Source: Aporrectodea caliginosa
Lineage: Eukaryota; Annelida; Clitellata; Crassiclitellata; Lumbricidae
NCBI GenBank assembly: GCA_020284085.1
Contig: JACEVL010000046.1
Location: 124,001-188,000 of the forward strand
Direction: 5' to 3'
DNA: 64,000 nucleotides
Within the stretch, counting starts at the first letter, position 1, and every line of letters starts with the position of its first letter. Under the pieces are notes generated by a model, which saw nothing but the letters and a program-made list of their open reading frames with translations, had not been told where the DNA came from and made no database searches. Shown piece by piece: positions 1 through 10,100 of this stretch. The position numbers were made by a program, and so were the translations under genes.

Positions 1-281
1 GGCAGACAAGATCTGCTTCCCTTCGTCCTGACAGAAGTATTCTCCTGCATCCTGTGGTTCCACAGATGGAATGACCAGGTTGTATGCTCCAGTGGAGTTG
101 TTGATCTCAATCCGGAATCGTCCCAAGTAAGGCTCGTGGAATGATCCGCCCACATATACGTCATTGCTTCCATGGCTCCAGTGGATTTCTTTTGACAGAA
201 TATCCGTTGAACAGTTGAAATAGGTCAGGTCGTTGACCCTTGATTCTGTGTCATGAGGGGTCACTGTGAGGTTGGCACTGG
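1..281 (-). CDS. A1 exon 2: V-like Ig domain, partial
   Basis: The acceptor TTTTAG sits just above 281. The open frame encodes a V-type Ig fold: first Cys in YFNC, Trp in IHW, and DAGEYFC with the second Cys. It is nearly identical to the A2 V exon through the framework but differs sharply after the second Cys and in a loop before it. The 3' end lies outside the window. Confidence 0.8.
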
Positions 282-1449
282 CTAAAATGATCATTAATAG
301 GCTAGTTATTATTATAACCATTATTTTATGTTAGGAAAATTTGTAATGTGCGCAAGTTCACACATCAATGCAAATTGGGGTGATATACGGAGAATAGTGA
401 AACAGATGCACATTTTCATCATCATCATACAGAACAAATAAGTTGTAAAGTATTCAAAGCCTCCACTTACATCGAGGACGGACACAAGTAATATGCACAC
501 AAGACACAGCACACGATGTTGACGGGGATTTATGATACATTATTTTAGTAGTATGTTTTATGGTACTTGAGCACATATAATTATCAGACTATTATATATT
601 CAGTGAAGTACAAACGGAGCCCAACAAAAGCAGAAGCTTTAAACGAGGTTTCCATTTCAAGATCGCTTGCACTGGAAAGCCTACATCACAGAGTTTTAAG
701 AGTGCATGCTACTTTATAAATCTTTATAAATACCAAATGGTGCGATGTCTTTAATGAGAAGTCTTTATTAATTACTTATTGTATTTTTATCGTGTTATTA
801 ATTACTTATTATAATAATAAGAAACAGTATTCAAACGGTCAATGGATCGGTCTGAAGAACAAATATGACAAAAGACAAAAAACTACTGAACAGTCCTTGT
901 CCATTTTCCAATATGTTTGTATGTATGCTTGTGTGTATGAAGACGCTTAATGTAGCGCATGCATTTATTTATGTCACAGAAGTGCTGTACCTAAGACTAT
1001 CTAACAGATTAAAACATGTAATGTGTGTCTTGGGTTTGGCGATGCCAATTGGGAAAAACCTTTTTATTCATAATTTTTTATGACCTTCAGAGGTGGCTGG
1101 CTGGAGGAGTCTTCATCCCTCTGCTCAGAGGAACTGGGTTTCCCTCTCACATGCACCTCGACAATGCAGCATGGCACATTTTCAGTCGTTGGACCATCCA
1201 CCTACATCTGTTCATTGTCTAAGCTGGGGATTCTGCATGCACTTTGTATTAACATTAGAAGACTGTTCTTTTCCATTGGTGTTGGGCTGGAAGTGGCTCT
1301 GATAAATAATTATCTTAGAAAGATGTTATTCGACATGCTTTGAATTAAATGAAACGCGAATTACCTGAGTGCCAACCGATATAGCTAATGAGTGAAGCGA
1401 TGAATGCAACTCTTTCCATTCCAACAATTGTATCAGCAAATGAGTTCAT
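1..1449 (-). CDS. Gene A1: Ig-domain receptor, 5' part only (two exons), runs off left edge
   Basis: Two exons on the minus strand: signal-peptide exon 1365-1449 and V-like Ig exon 1-281, which continues past the window edge. They match the first two exons of gene A2 (41107-41179 and 37673-37978) in order, strand, splice sites and phase, so A1 is a paralogue. The joined reading frame has no stop. By analogy with A2 the missing part should encode further Ig domains, a membrane helix and a cytoplasmic NHL-type propeller; that is inference, since nothing beyond the V domain is visible. The gene faces away from B1, whose start lies 5.7 kb to the right. No family name is assigned; the visible part is a cell-surface or secreted Ig protein. 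Confidence 0.75.
282..1364. other. A1 intron 1, with a diverged LINE fragment
   Basis: Aligns with A2 intron 1. It lacks the foldback element and one LINE 3' end that interrupt the A2 copy. Bases about 1090-1330 resemble the LINE C-terminal fragment at 40700-41003 in the same relative place, suggesting that insertion predates the gene duplication. Confidence 0.55.
1365..1449 (-). CDS. A1 exon 1: signal peptide
   Basis: ATG at 1449 opens 28 codons followed by a GT donor (GTAATT, read on the minus strand) after one base of the next codon (phase 1). A second in-frame ATG (residue 11) aligns with residue 7 of A2 and begins a hydrophobic run typical of a signal peptide. Compared with A2 the N-terminus has a four-codon length difference before that second Met. 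Confidence 0.7.
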
Positions 1450-2123
1450 TCTATGATCACTGCAACAGATTTGATTAGTTTAGAAACCAGTAACATACAC
1501 AACAACATCAGCCAACAGAGCTCCATCAAATAGCATAAACATCGCCTCAAAGTAAGCGAAACAACAGGCATTTGCCATTACATTACATCACATCTGTTTT
1601 AGTCACATTAAAACTAAAGCCATCATTTGACATGATAAGCTTTACATTTCAATGCCAAGCAAAAATGAGACATTTCCCACACAGTAGTAACATATCTCTG
1701 GCCCTTAGTACACTTTCGTCCAACACATTCAAATAAGAAACCCATATCCTGACTTCTCTTAGCGTTTCTCCTCAACTTTCTGCCCTATTCAGCCAACTAT
1801 AGCTAAATTTCTACCTTTCGCTGTGGACCTAGTTTGAACCGAACCTGACCTTACCAAACTTAGATCTAGTGTTCCACAACACTTTTATGTAGCTGGTTCC
1901 CACTAACATATTATTTAACTAAAATCTATTGGCTTCTACAGCGTCACTATCATAATACGCAGGCAGAAGTCTATGATCGCTAAAAAAAACATAGTCAAAG
2001 TCAAAATCCAGTTGAGAATTCAGGTCGAAATCCAATAAAGAAATTCGGCGACTATGATCAAACTTTCACTTTCGTTATAAACTGTATGAAAAATACTACC
2101 GCATACCTGTGACCCTTGAAATA
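1450..2123. other. Intergenic DNA between A1 and B1, no gene seen
   Basis: Aligns in patches with 41180-42240 upstream of A2, for example the stretch around 1660-1760 with 41370-41420 and 41800-41880. It presumably holds the A1 promoter, but I see no clear core promoter motif. Confidence 0.5.
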
Positions 2124-2132
2124 CCCAAGTTT

Positions 2133-2821
2133 CGGTACGTGACTTTTGGGCGCCGCCGTTTTGGCGCGGCCGTTTTGGCGCGGCCGTTTTGGCGCCGGCC
2201 GTTTTGGCGCCGGCTGTTTAGGCGCCGGCCGTTTCGGCGCCGGATGCTTAGGCGTCACCGTTTGGACCGACTATATGGCTTGATTACGAGTGACACTAAT
2301 CCTACCGTAATTATATGGGCGCTGGATTGATAAAAATAATTGTTTCAATGGTAGCTGGATTGATGAAAATAATTGTTTCAATGGGAGCTGGATTGGTGAA
2401 AATAATTGTTTCAATGGGAGCTGGATTGATGAAAATAATTGTTTCAATGGTAGCTGGATTGATGAAAATAATTGTTTCATTGGGAGCTGGATTGATGAAA
2501 ATAATTTCTTTTTTACATCACTGGAAGCTGGATTGGTGACAGTAATCATGGACATTTATAGACTGCCTTCTAACGAAAAAATAATACAGCATTAAAAAGA
2601 TGGTATTAATTTACCAAATTCCATATTCATCAATCCAACTCACCACAAGAAATTTGCTATGCTACTGATATTTCTTTGCATTAAAAAATGACATTATTTA
2701 CTACGTTTATTAGCGCCAAAACGGCCAGCGCCAAAACGGCCGGCGCCTAAACGGCCGGCGCCGAAACGGCCGCGCCAAAGCGTCCAGCGCCAAAACGGCG
2801 GCGCCAAAACGTCCTGCTTCG
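2133..2821. mobile_element. Foldback MITE with GC-rich arms and 9-bp target duplication
   Basis: Flanked by the direct repeat CCCAAGTTT (2124-2132 and 2822-2830). The paralogous site at 42265-42280 has a single CCCAAGTTT and no insert, so it is a natural empty site. Arms at about 2150-2270 and 2710-2815 are inverted copies of a GC-rich minisatellite built on GGCCGTTTTGGCGCC. Between them lie about seven copies of a 33-bp unit containing GGATTGATGAAAATAATT. A 9-bp duplication suggests a Mutator-type transposase acting in trans; this is inference. No transposase is present. Confidence 0.8.
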
Positions 2822-3129
2822 CCCAAGTTTTGCGCCAAAATAATGTAAAGTAGGTTGACCAAAAGACCTTCGATCAAAGCAATAACTTTCTCTTTTAACA
2901 AAGCTAGAATCGTATCCGACCTCTTTAATTAGGTCACAGTTAAACAGGCCAAAGTTTAATTACGTAGGCCTAAAGTTCGACGTCATATCAGTGGCGTAGC
3001 AAGGTTCTTGGGGGCCTTTGTGTAGAGCTTCGGTGGTGGACCCTCCCTTTGAACTCCCTTCGATTTCAAACACAAAATGCTGTGCAAAAAGTGCTGTTGC
3101 ATACGATATAAAAATAATTAAGGTAAGAT

Positions 3130-3270
3130 AATCAAATTGTTGTTGGACTGGATGATGAAAGAGGACAACAGCAAACTAAAGGAAAGAGCCAGAAAGCGTG
3201 ATGAATGGCGACATTGGACTTAAGCACCTGCCTAGCAAGGCAGAGAACCGAAAGAAGAAGAAGAATCAAA
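3130..3270 (+). mobile_element. LINE 3' end fragment
   Basis: A short frame at about 3147-3220 encodes a charged C-terminus ending in RDEWRHWT then stop, a typical end of invertebrate endonuclease-reverse transcriptases, followed by an AAG-rich tail. 5'-truncated, non-functional. Confidence 0.5.
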
Positions 3271-3514
3271 TTGGACAAGCCACAAGTGTGAGGTCTTCAG
3301 TAGTCTAAGAAGAAGAATCCTAAAAGTTAAAACGTTCGTATGCCGCTTTCTCTTGGTAAAAAAATCCACCACTTTTGAAGTGTCATGCTTATTGGCATGT
3401 TCAATTGTTCATTTTCTATTGACAACATTGCCAGGTCGCTCAGCCGCTCTTCTGACATGGTATTTCGTTGATACTTTTTGGTGAGCTTCAGCTTTGAAAT
3501 GTTCGTTCACATGT

Positions 3515-3757
3515 TGTGGGGCGCGGTGGTGCAGGGGCATGTTCGGTGCCTTGTAGCCGGAGGGTTGCGGGTTCTAATCCACCTCAAGCCGCGGCGTAGG
3601 GACCCTGGGCAAGTCCTTCACTCGCAATTGCTCATGCGCTTCGGCGTGAAACTCCGATTCAGTGTCCGCGCTGTAGTCGGGAGCGCCTCTGAGTAGAAAT
3701 CTTGAAGGGGCGCTATATAAATATCTTAAATGAATGAATGAATGAATGAATGTCGCA
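3515..3757 (+). mobile_element. tRNA-derived SINE with AATG tail
   Basis: The head has a tRNA-like A box (TGGTGCAGGGG) and B box (GGTTCTAATCC) about 40 bases apart. The 3' part (GAGCGCCTCTGAGTAG ... GGGGCGCTATATAAAT) and the AATG repeat tail are shared with LINE 3' ends at 7890-8052, 35808-36040 and 40700-41003, as expected for a SINE moved by that LINE. Confidence 0.8.
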
Positions 3758-4984
3758 ATTGTCAGCAGCAACATGTAAGCAATGCAGACATCACTGATTG
3801 TAGACGACAGAACATACTCTATGAGTAGGCCTAACAGTTGCGCAATTTCGAAGATGGTTAGGGGGCCTAACCTCGTTGACAACTTCGAACGAAAGCTTGA
3901 GCAAAATGACAACAACTGAGCTGGAAAACAAGCGAAATATCGGCATCATGATTCTGATTAGCTACCATTATTCGGCCGCTGAATACAGTTCATCGTCAGA
4001 TGCACCCAACAGTGTTGAAGGCAACAGAGCGTTGAACTTTGCAGTAATCGAACTAAGGCTGAGAAATCGCTGCTCGATTTTCCACTATTGAGTGCGTACG
4101 CTACACACGTAGATTTAAATAATTAGCCTAAGTTGAGATTTGAGTGCCGTAGGCACTAGGCAGTCAATGACACGAAGCAACGATTCATAAGCACTTGCCC
4201 GTTTTGAATAGGCGCCACGCCATTTAAGATCTCCGTGCACGGACCGTTCTGCGAGAGAATTAATTTTTAAATGTCTGAAGTAGGCCTAAGCCAACATCGG
4301 GAGGCGATCCGCACGCTCTCTGCACAGAGAAGCATGAGGCGCACCCTATGTTCGATGTAGCTAACTGGGCTTGGTTAAGTTGATTTGATTTCATTCTGAA
4401 AGGAAAGCCCCTCTTACGGTTTGACCGCCGGGGCCCTTGTGCCGACGGGGGCCCTTTTGCATTGCGCAACCTGCACAACCCAATGCTACGCCAGTAACGC
4501 CACTGTGCTGAGGTCTCATTACTCATTAGTAGCCTTTGTGAAATCAATGCTTGCAGGCAAAATTTACTTGAAATTTTTGTATTATTAGCCGTACGCAATC
4601 GTTATTACCATGTCAGAAGTCGACTTTAAGTCGGAAGTTGGTTGTTTTTCTGCCAAGTCGGAAAAGGTCGTTTTGGCTCCAAGTTGTCGACTTCAAGTAG
4701 TCTTCAAGTCCTTTTATGGTCAAGTGGGGTCAGATTGGCTGATCAAAGTCACCCTCAGGCCGCGTTTAAAGCGGGAGGGAACGCGTGGGAACGGCGTTCC
4801 CACTGCTCTCGAAATTCTTTGCTTGCGTTCCCACTGCTCACCATGCAATGGAACCCTGGTAACGCAAGCGTTTCAATAAAACTCTTCTTCGGAGTTCCCA
4901 AACCACTTTAACCACTGCTCTCAGGCCTAAAGATAACGCGATACCAAAAGTGAAATCAATGCATTTGATATCGCCCTTCTTCGA
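3758..4984. other. Intergenic DNA, no gene recognised
   Basis: Several short open frames of 70-110 codons overlap on both strands without splice context, domain or motif. Parts of 4920-5580 align with 42690-43020 in the right-hand gene pair. Confidence 0.45.
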
Positions 4985-5165
4985 CAGGTGGCCCAAAGCT
5001 CAGCGGTGCACATGTGTCGGCGACGCAGATGCAACTATACTGCAGAGCAATTGAGCGCAAAGGACTTGCTCAATGTCCCTACACAGTAACTGCTCCGGAC
5101 GAGGATCGAACCCATACTCTCCACGTTACATGCCAATCGCCCTAACCACTCGGCCAGCGTGACAC
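4985..5165 (-). mobile_element. tRNA-derived SINE, minus strand
   Basis: On the minus strand from 5165, a Ser/Leu-type tRNA-like head has A box TGGCCGAGTGG and B box GGTTCGATCC, followed by a non-tRNA body. A degenerate relative lies near 36830-36910. The acceptor stem does not pair well, so it is a SINE rather than a working tRNA. Confidence 0.6.
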
Positions 5166-6350
5166 AAACCTATTATTGCGACGCGTCGGTGAGCACTAAC
5201 ATAAGTTGTCTATAATTATATCTCTGATCACGGGCGTTTCGTAGCGAAAATAAAGGTCTGAGGGTTAAGTCTAAGGAAGTGCGATAAGACTTCAAAGATA
5301 TTCGATATCCAAGCATCGTAGAAATGTCTGCGTCTCACCTTCTGTTGAAGAAATAGCATAGCCTGCGACGACGTTGCATCAAAGTCCCGGAGCTTACATT
5401 TTTATGGTGTGCTTTGCGATTGGCTGTTGTTCTAGGCTTTGCAATTGGATGGTTTTGGGGTCGCCAGTAACGTACGCTACGCCTACAATTATGTTGACCT
5501 ACATAACAGATATTCTCAGCGCCATAATAATTATGACCTCACATCAGATTATTAAACCTCTAATTTTTTAAACGCTAATTAAGAACCATTGACAAAATGT
5601 TGAAAGGTGGTCCACGAGCTTAAACAATTAAAGTTCTAATCCTAATTTCTGTTAATGGCATTAGGCCTACCCTGCCAGTATGCCCACTTGGAACTGATGT
5701 CGGACCCATGGAGCCCATATATAATTATATATATATTTATGTATATATATATATATGTAGGTCCCATCCAATGCCCATGGAATTGCCCATGGAATTGCTA
5801 GCAGAGTAGGCTTAATACAGTGTATTATCCTAAATTTCTCGGCGTCGCACAGAGTCTACGTCAGGCCGTCGATTTGTTTCCATATATTATAGCCTGAACC
5901 TATAAGCTCTATCACTTACTCTATCACTTACTCTATCACTTACTCCTTTACTTACTCTTTCAGTTACTCTTTCAGTTTTTAACTCCGCCACTGAGCGTAC
6001 CCTGTCAGTGTCAGTCCCAAGCCTGGATGAAGGAGTAGGGCGATGCTAATGATCTTTGTTATCACACAGTGTCGTTAAACTGAAACTATTACCACTACTA
6101 CTCTTTCATTTTTCCGCGATCCTAAATAACGCCAAGGCTAAACAATGACTCTGTCGGGAAAATGCAAGCATCCATTGGCAAACAACACGTATGCGCACTG
6201 TTGTATGAAGAGAGATAAAGATAAACAGAAACAGAGACAGATAGCTACGGGAGCTATTTGTATTGCGCCTTACACTCATTGTAGTTAACATGACGTGAAA
6301 CGAGAGATAACTGCAACTAATACTAGTATAGAATATAGCGTTGGAAACCG
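5166..6350. other. Intergenic DNA between A1 and B1
   Basis: Holds an AT microsatellite (about 5715-5756) and an 11-base tandem repeat (about 5912-5975). The segments around 5640-5700 and 5820-6000 match 57720-57930 upstream of B2, so the interval is part of the duplicated unit. Confidence 0.5.
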
Positions 6351-6756
6351 TACAGTGTCATTTAGCCGTGTTTCTTCAGGCTATAATAGCAGTATTTCGA
6401 GCATCATTGTACTAAAGCTGCCTGTGAAAGAACATTGCGCAAATGGCCAACGCCGAGATCTAAAGACATTTGCGATATCGGAAAGTAAATAATTATTATT
6501 AAAACTGTCGGATTTAATAGGTAGTGGATAGAAAATTTGAACGATTTCTGATCTACAGTGTCATTTAGCCGTGTTTCTTCAGGCTATAATAGCAGTATTT
6601 CGAGCATCATTGTACTAAAGCTGCCTGTGAAAGAACATTGCGCAAATGGCCAACGCCAAGATCTAAAGACATTTGCGATATCGGATAATAATAATTATTA
6701 GAACTGTCGGATTTAAAAGGTAGTGGATAGAACATTTGAACGATTTCTTATCTATA
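6351..6756. repeat. 203-bp tandem duplication upstream of B1
   Basis: Two nearly identical copies, 6351-6553 and 6554-about 6756, lie 350-760 bases upstream of the B1 start. The B2 upstream region (about 58185-58420) has one diverged copy. Possible promoter-element duplication. Confidence 0.8.
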
Positions 6757-7109
6757 AGAACCCTATGCCTGCAAATCAGCAGCAGCCAATCAATATAATT
6801 GGTTAACAGCAAACGTTGATTCCACGCGTGTTACATAACAATAATATAGATTGATTACAAGAATATATGAACGAATGGATTGTGTTACCACTGACCACAA
6901 AGCAACAGTTTTTACCTTGCAGGGAGTCAGTTGCTTCCGATTGGAAATGGCTTTCAGTCCTAATCAAATGTATTACACGCGAAATATTAATTTTACGAAA
7001 CTGGATCTTTACTAAATATATAATTATCAATTTGCTCTCACGATTACGCTCAAGTGAGAAAATAGAAAACTTCGCTTTGTTCACATAATTTATGAGACGC
7101 TACTGCAAC

Positions 7110-7149
7110 ATGACTACAGTGTTCCTTTTCCTGATCTACCTACGAATTG
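7110..7149 (+). CDS. B1 exon 1: signal peptide start
   Basis: ATG at 7110 followed by 13 mostly hydrophobic codons and a strong donor GTAAGA at 7150, phase 1. The B2 exon at 58726-58765 has the same length, donor and near-identical sequence, which supports the start. Confidence 0.75.
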
Positions 7150-10100
7150 GTAAGACTGCTTTCTTTTCTGAAGCATAACTGTATAATTATTGGAAGTACA
7201 GCTTAGATGCATGCCTACATTGCCTAGTATCCTTCTGTACATTCAGAAGCATGATATTATCATAATATGTTGCTAACACTTGAATACAATGTGCGCACAG
7301 AGTATGTTCTCTGGAGGTCAGAGCAGAGACGGTATCAGAATTTAACTGCAGTCAGACTAAAGGTTTTGCAACCATTCGATATATATCTTGGGGGTACCAA
7401 CGAATAGTCAACATTGTTAAGATTAGCCTCTCCGAATAAGAACCATTGACACAATGGTGAAAGGTCATAGGTCAATGGGTATACACAATTAAATGAAGTC
7501 CTAATAAATATCTTGTGTACGACTGTTACAGTAGGCCTACGTGTTCGAATAATTAATTATATTTATCGTAATACCACGTTTCTTTAGGCAGTTACCGTAA
7601 TGTAACAAATATGTTACGAAACTTTACACAGTGCATAAACTATTTCCGAAGAACCACTATATAATTTTGTATGTAAGAATACAATTGTGACGTAGGTCTA
7701 CAATATATTCACGTATGTAGCCTATGTAGGCCTATGTATGTATGTATGTACTATGTATGTATTGTATATGTATGTATGTATGTATGTATGCATGTATAAA
7801 TGTTTGTATGCATGTATGTACGAACGTAAGTATGTGCATGTGTCATAATGTATTTATGTATGTATGTATGCATGCATGTATGTACGTACGTATGGAATGG
7901 GCTCTCGCTTACGTTACGCTTACTGCCCCGGATTAATTTGCCTGCTTTCTATCAGCTGCTAAAGTCCTTTCTGTTTGGCCGTGGCTGGGCTGGGAGCGCC
8001 TCTGAGTAGGCTTCTTGAAGAGGCGTTATATAAATCTCCGGAATGAATGAAAGTATGTATTATATGTCTGTATGTACCTGGACTTTGATAGAGTGCATTT
8101 ATGACTAAAAATGAATGAAGGAATGCAGATTTTACATTCTCTTCAATTGCATTAGCTTTGTTTTTTCTTAATCCAGTGCATTCCAGACTAGTTGTTGCTC
8201 CAAACAATACAGTGGTTGTTGCTGGTCAGAGGATGGAAATGGAATGCAGGACGAACAGTGGAACAAAGGTTCGTACGTGGACGATGCAACGATCATCTAC
8301 ATCGGAAAAGCAGACAGTCTTTAGCAATTATGAAAGCGATCCAAATAGAATTGGTCCATCCTTTACGCATTTTGGAGCAGATGTCGATTCGAATGGATCT
8401 GGCATTATCTATTCAAACAAGACGCGTTTAGAGGACGCTGGAATCTACACATGCAGAATCCAAGAAGGTCAAAGACAGCCTGTTCCATACAGCGCTCAAC
8501 TGATTGTCCTAGGTGAGTACGATGCGAAGAGGTGCAAATACTGACAGGCAGGCAGAGACACAGACAGACAGAAGTAGGCAGGCATACGAGCAGTAGGATA
8601 TACTTAGAAGAGACAGGTTAATAAACTCGTTGGTTGATGCCATAAAGTCTTTGCATATTCGTTGTCTTATCATAGAGTTACTGGATGGATAATAGCAGAT
8701 TTCATACAAACTGATTCGCGTCTATTACTGACTCAGTAACAGGACTAGAGTTGAATAAATGTGTGACTACGTCAGTGTATTTACGTCTGAAGATTAGATA
8801 TTTGTTTAACGTCTTTCAGGTGTCTCTCGAAGGCGCTCGAGTATTGTGTCTGCAATGTTAACAGTAAAGTAGTCATATTCTATTAAATAATGACACCCTG
8901 CTACTTCCAAAAGGAAGCGTTAGGCTACTGATTTAATCAAGAGAATTGCTGTAACTGTTGCAGAGACAAATCCGTTTTGCGAAACGAATCATCGTTCTGA
9001 CCGACAATTGACGGAGAATGATAAGATTTGGTTTAAGTGCAGCGTTAACTTCACTGGTAACTGGGCTCCAACCATGGAATGGAGACAACACCGCAGAGAT
9101 ACGACAACAGTTTTAACTGATGGATTTGCTACGACAATTACTACAAATTCCAGTATGACGTCCACACTGAGTCTCACGGTTGATTCCAGCGACAGTTTAT
9201 GCAACGTTTCATGCAAGACATACTTCAGCAGTAAAACCAGCATCACTAACGACGTCGCAACAGCGAACAACATACCTGATTACAGTTACATTTGGGAGTC
9301 TTTTGAGAACCAAGCATGTACGGTAGACAATTTGTCGGTATTGCGTTCAGAAGGGACAGAGACGACAGTCGTAACTGTCGTCTATCCGGAAGCTATATCA
9401 GAAAGTTCACGTAAGTCCTACAGACGCCGTTAACCAGTTCTTTAACTCGACTTATTCATATACAATGGAGGAATTGATAAGACTGACGGAAGACAGGAGA
9501 CGCTGGAGGAATATTATTCATGATGCGGCCGACCCTCGAAACGAGGATGGCTGAGAACAGAACAGAACAGATTCATATACCACGATACATGCATTCATGC
9601 AAGATAGATATAGGTCTACTAGAGACCTGCGAAGCTTCAATATTCGATTCGAAAACGAATAGGACGGCAGTATTTGATTCGATTCGAAAATGACGTTATG
9701 AAAAGAAAAATGATTTACTTGCTATTCAAGCCATAAACTCTTCGTCAAAAAAGTTAATTCTGTCGGAGGAAAGATAATAACTGAACTATGCTACAATCTT
9801 TCTAAAACAAATGCAGAAACTTAAGTTGGACACGACATAATAGAGTTCTGTAAATCTGACATTTTATTGATCCAGGAGGCTTCGATAATTAGTGATGGTG
9901 TGATTTAGACGCTAAAGTGCTTGACTAAAGTTAATGAACATGGAACCAATAGAGAACAGTGTAATTGATTTTAATTGTTTAAATATTCGTGTTATTTTAA
10001 CTCTGTTAAGTAACTTAATTTTTAAGTTCAATGATTTTAAACTGCGGATAAGTTATCAGGCTAACATTAATTTAATTCATATCTGTTGAATTGTGCTAAG

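Noticed and set aside
2058..2901. Proline/alanine/lysine- and arginine-rich open frames
   Set aside because: They are translations of the GC-rich minisatellite arms and the 33-bp repeat of the MITE at 2133-2821.
5085..5165. Possible tRNA-Ser/Leu gene, minus strand
   Set aside because: A and B boxes are present but the acceptor and anticodon stems do not pair, and the sequence continues into a repeated body; called a SINE.
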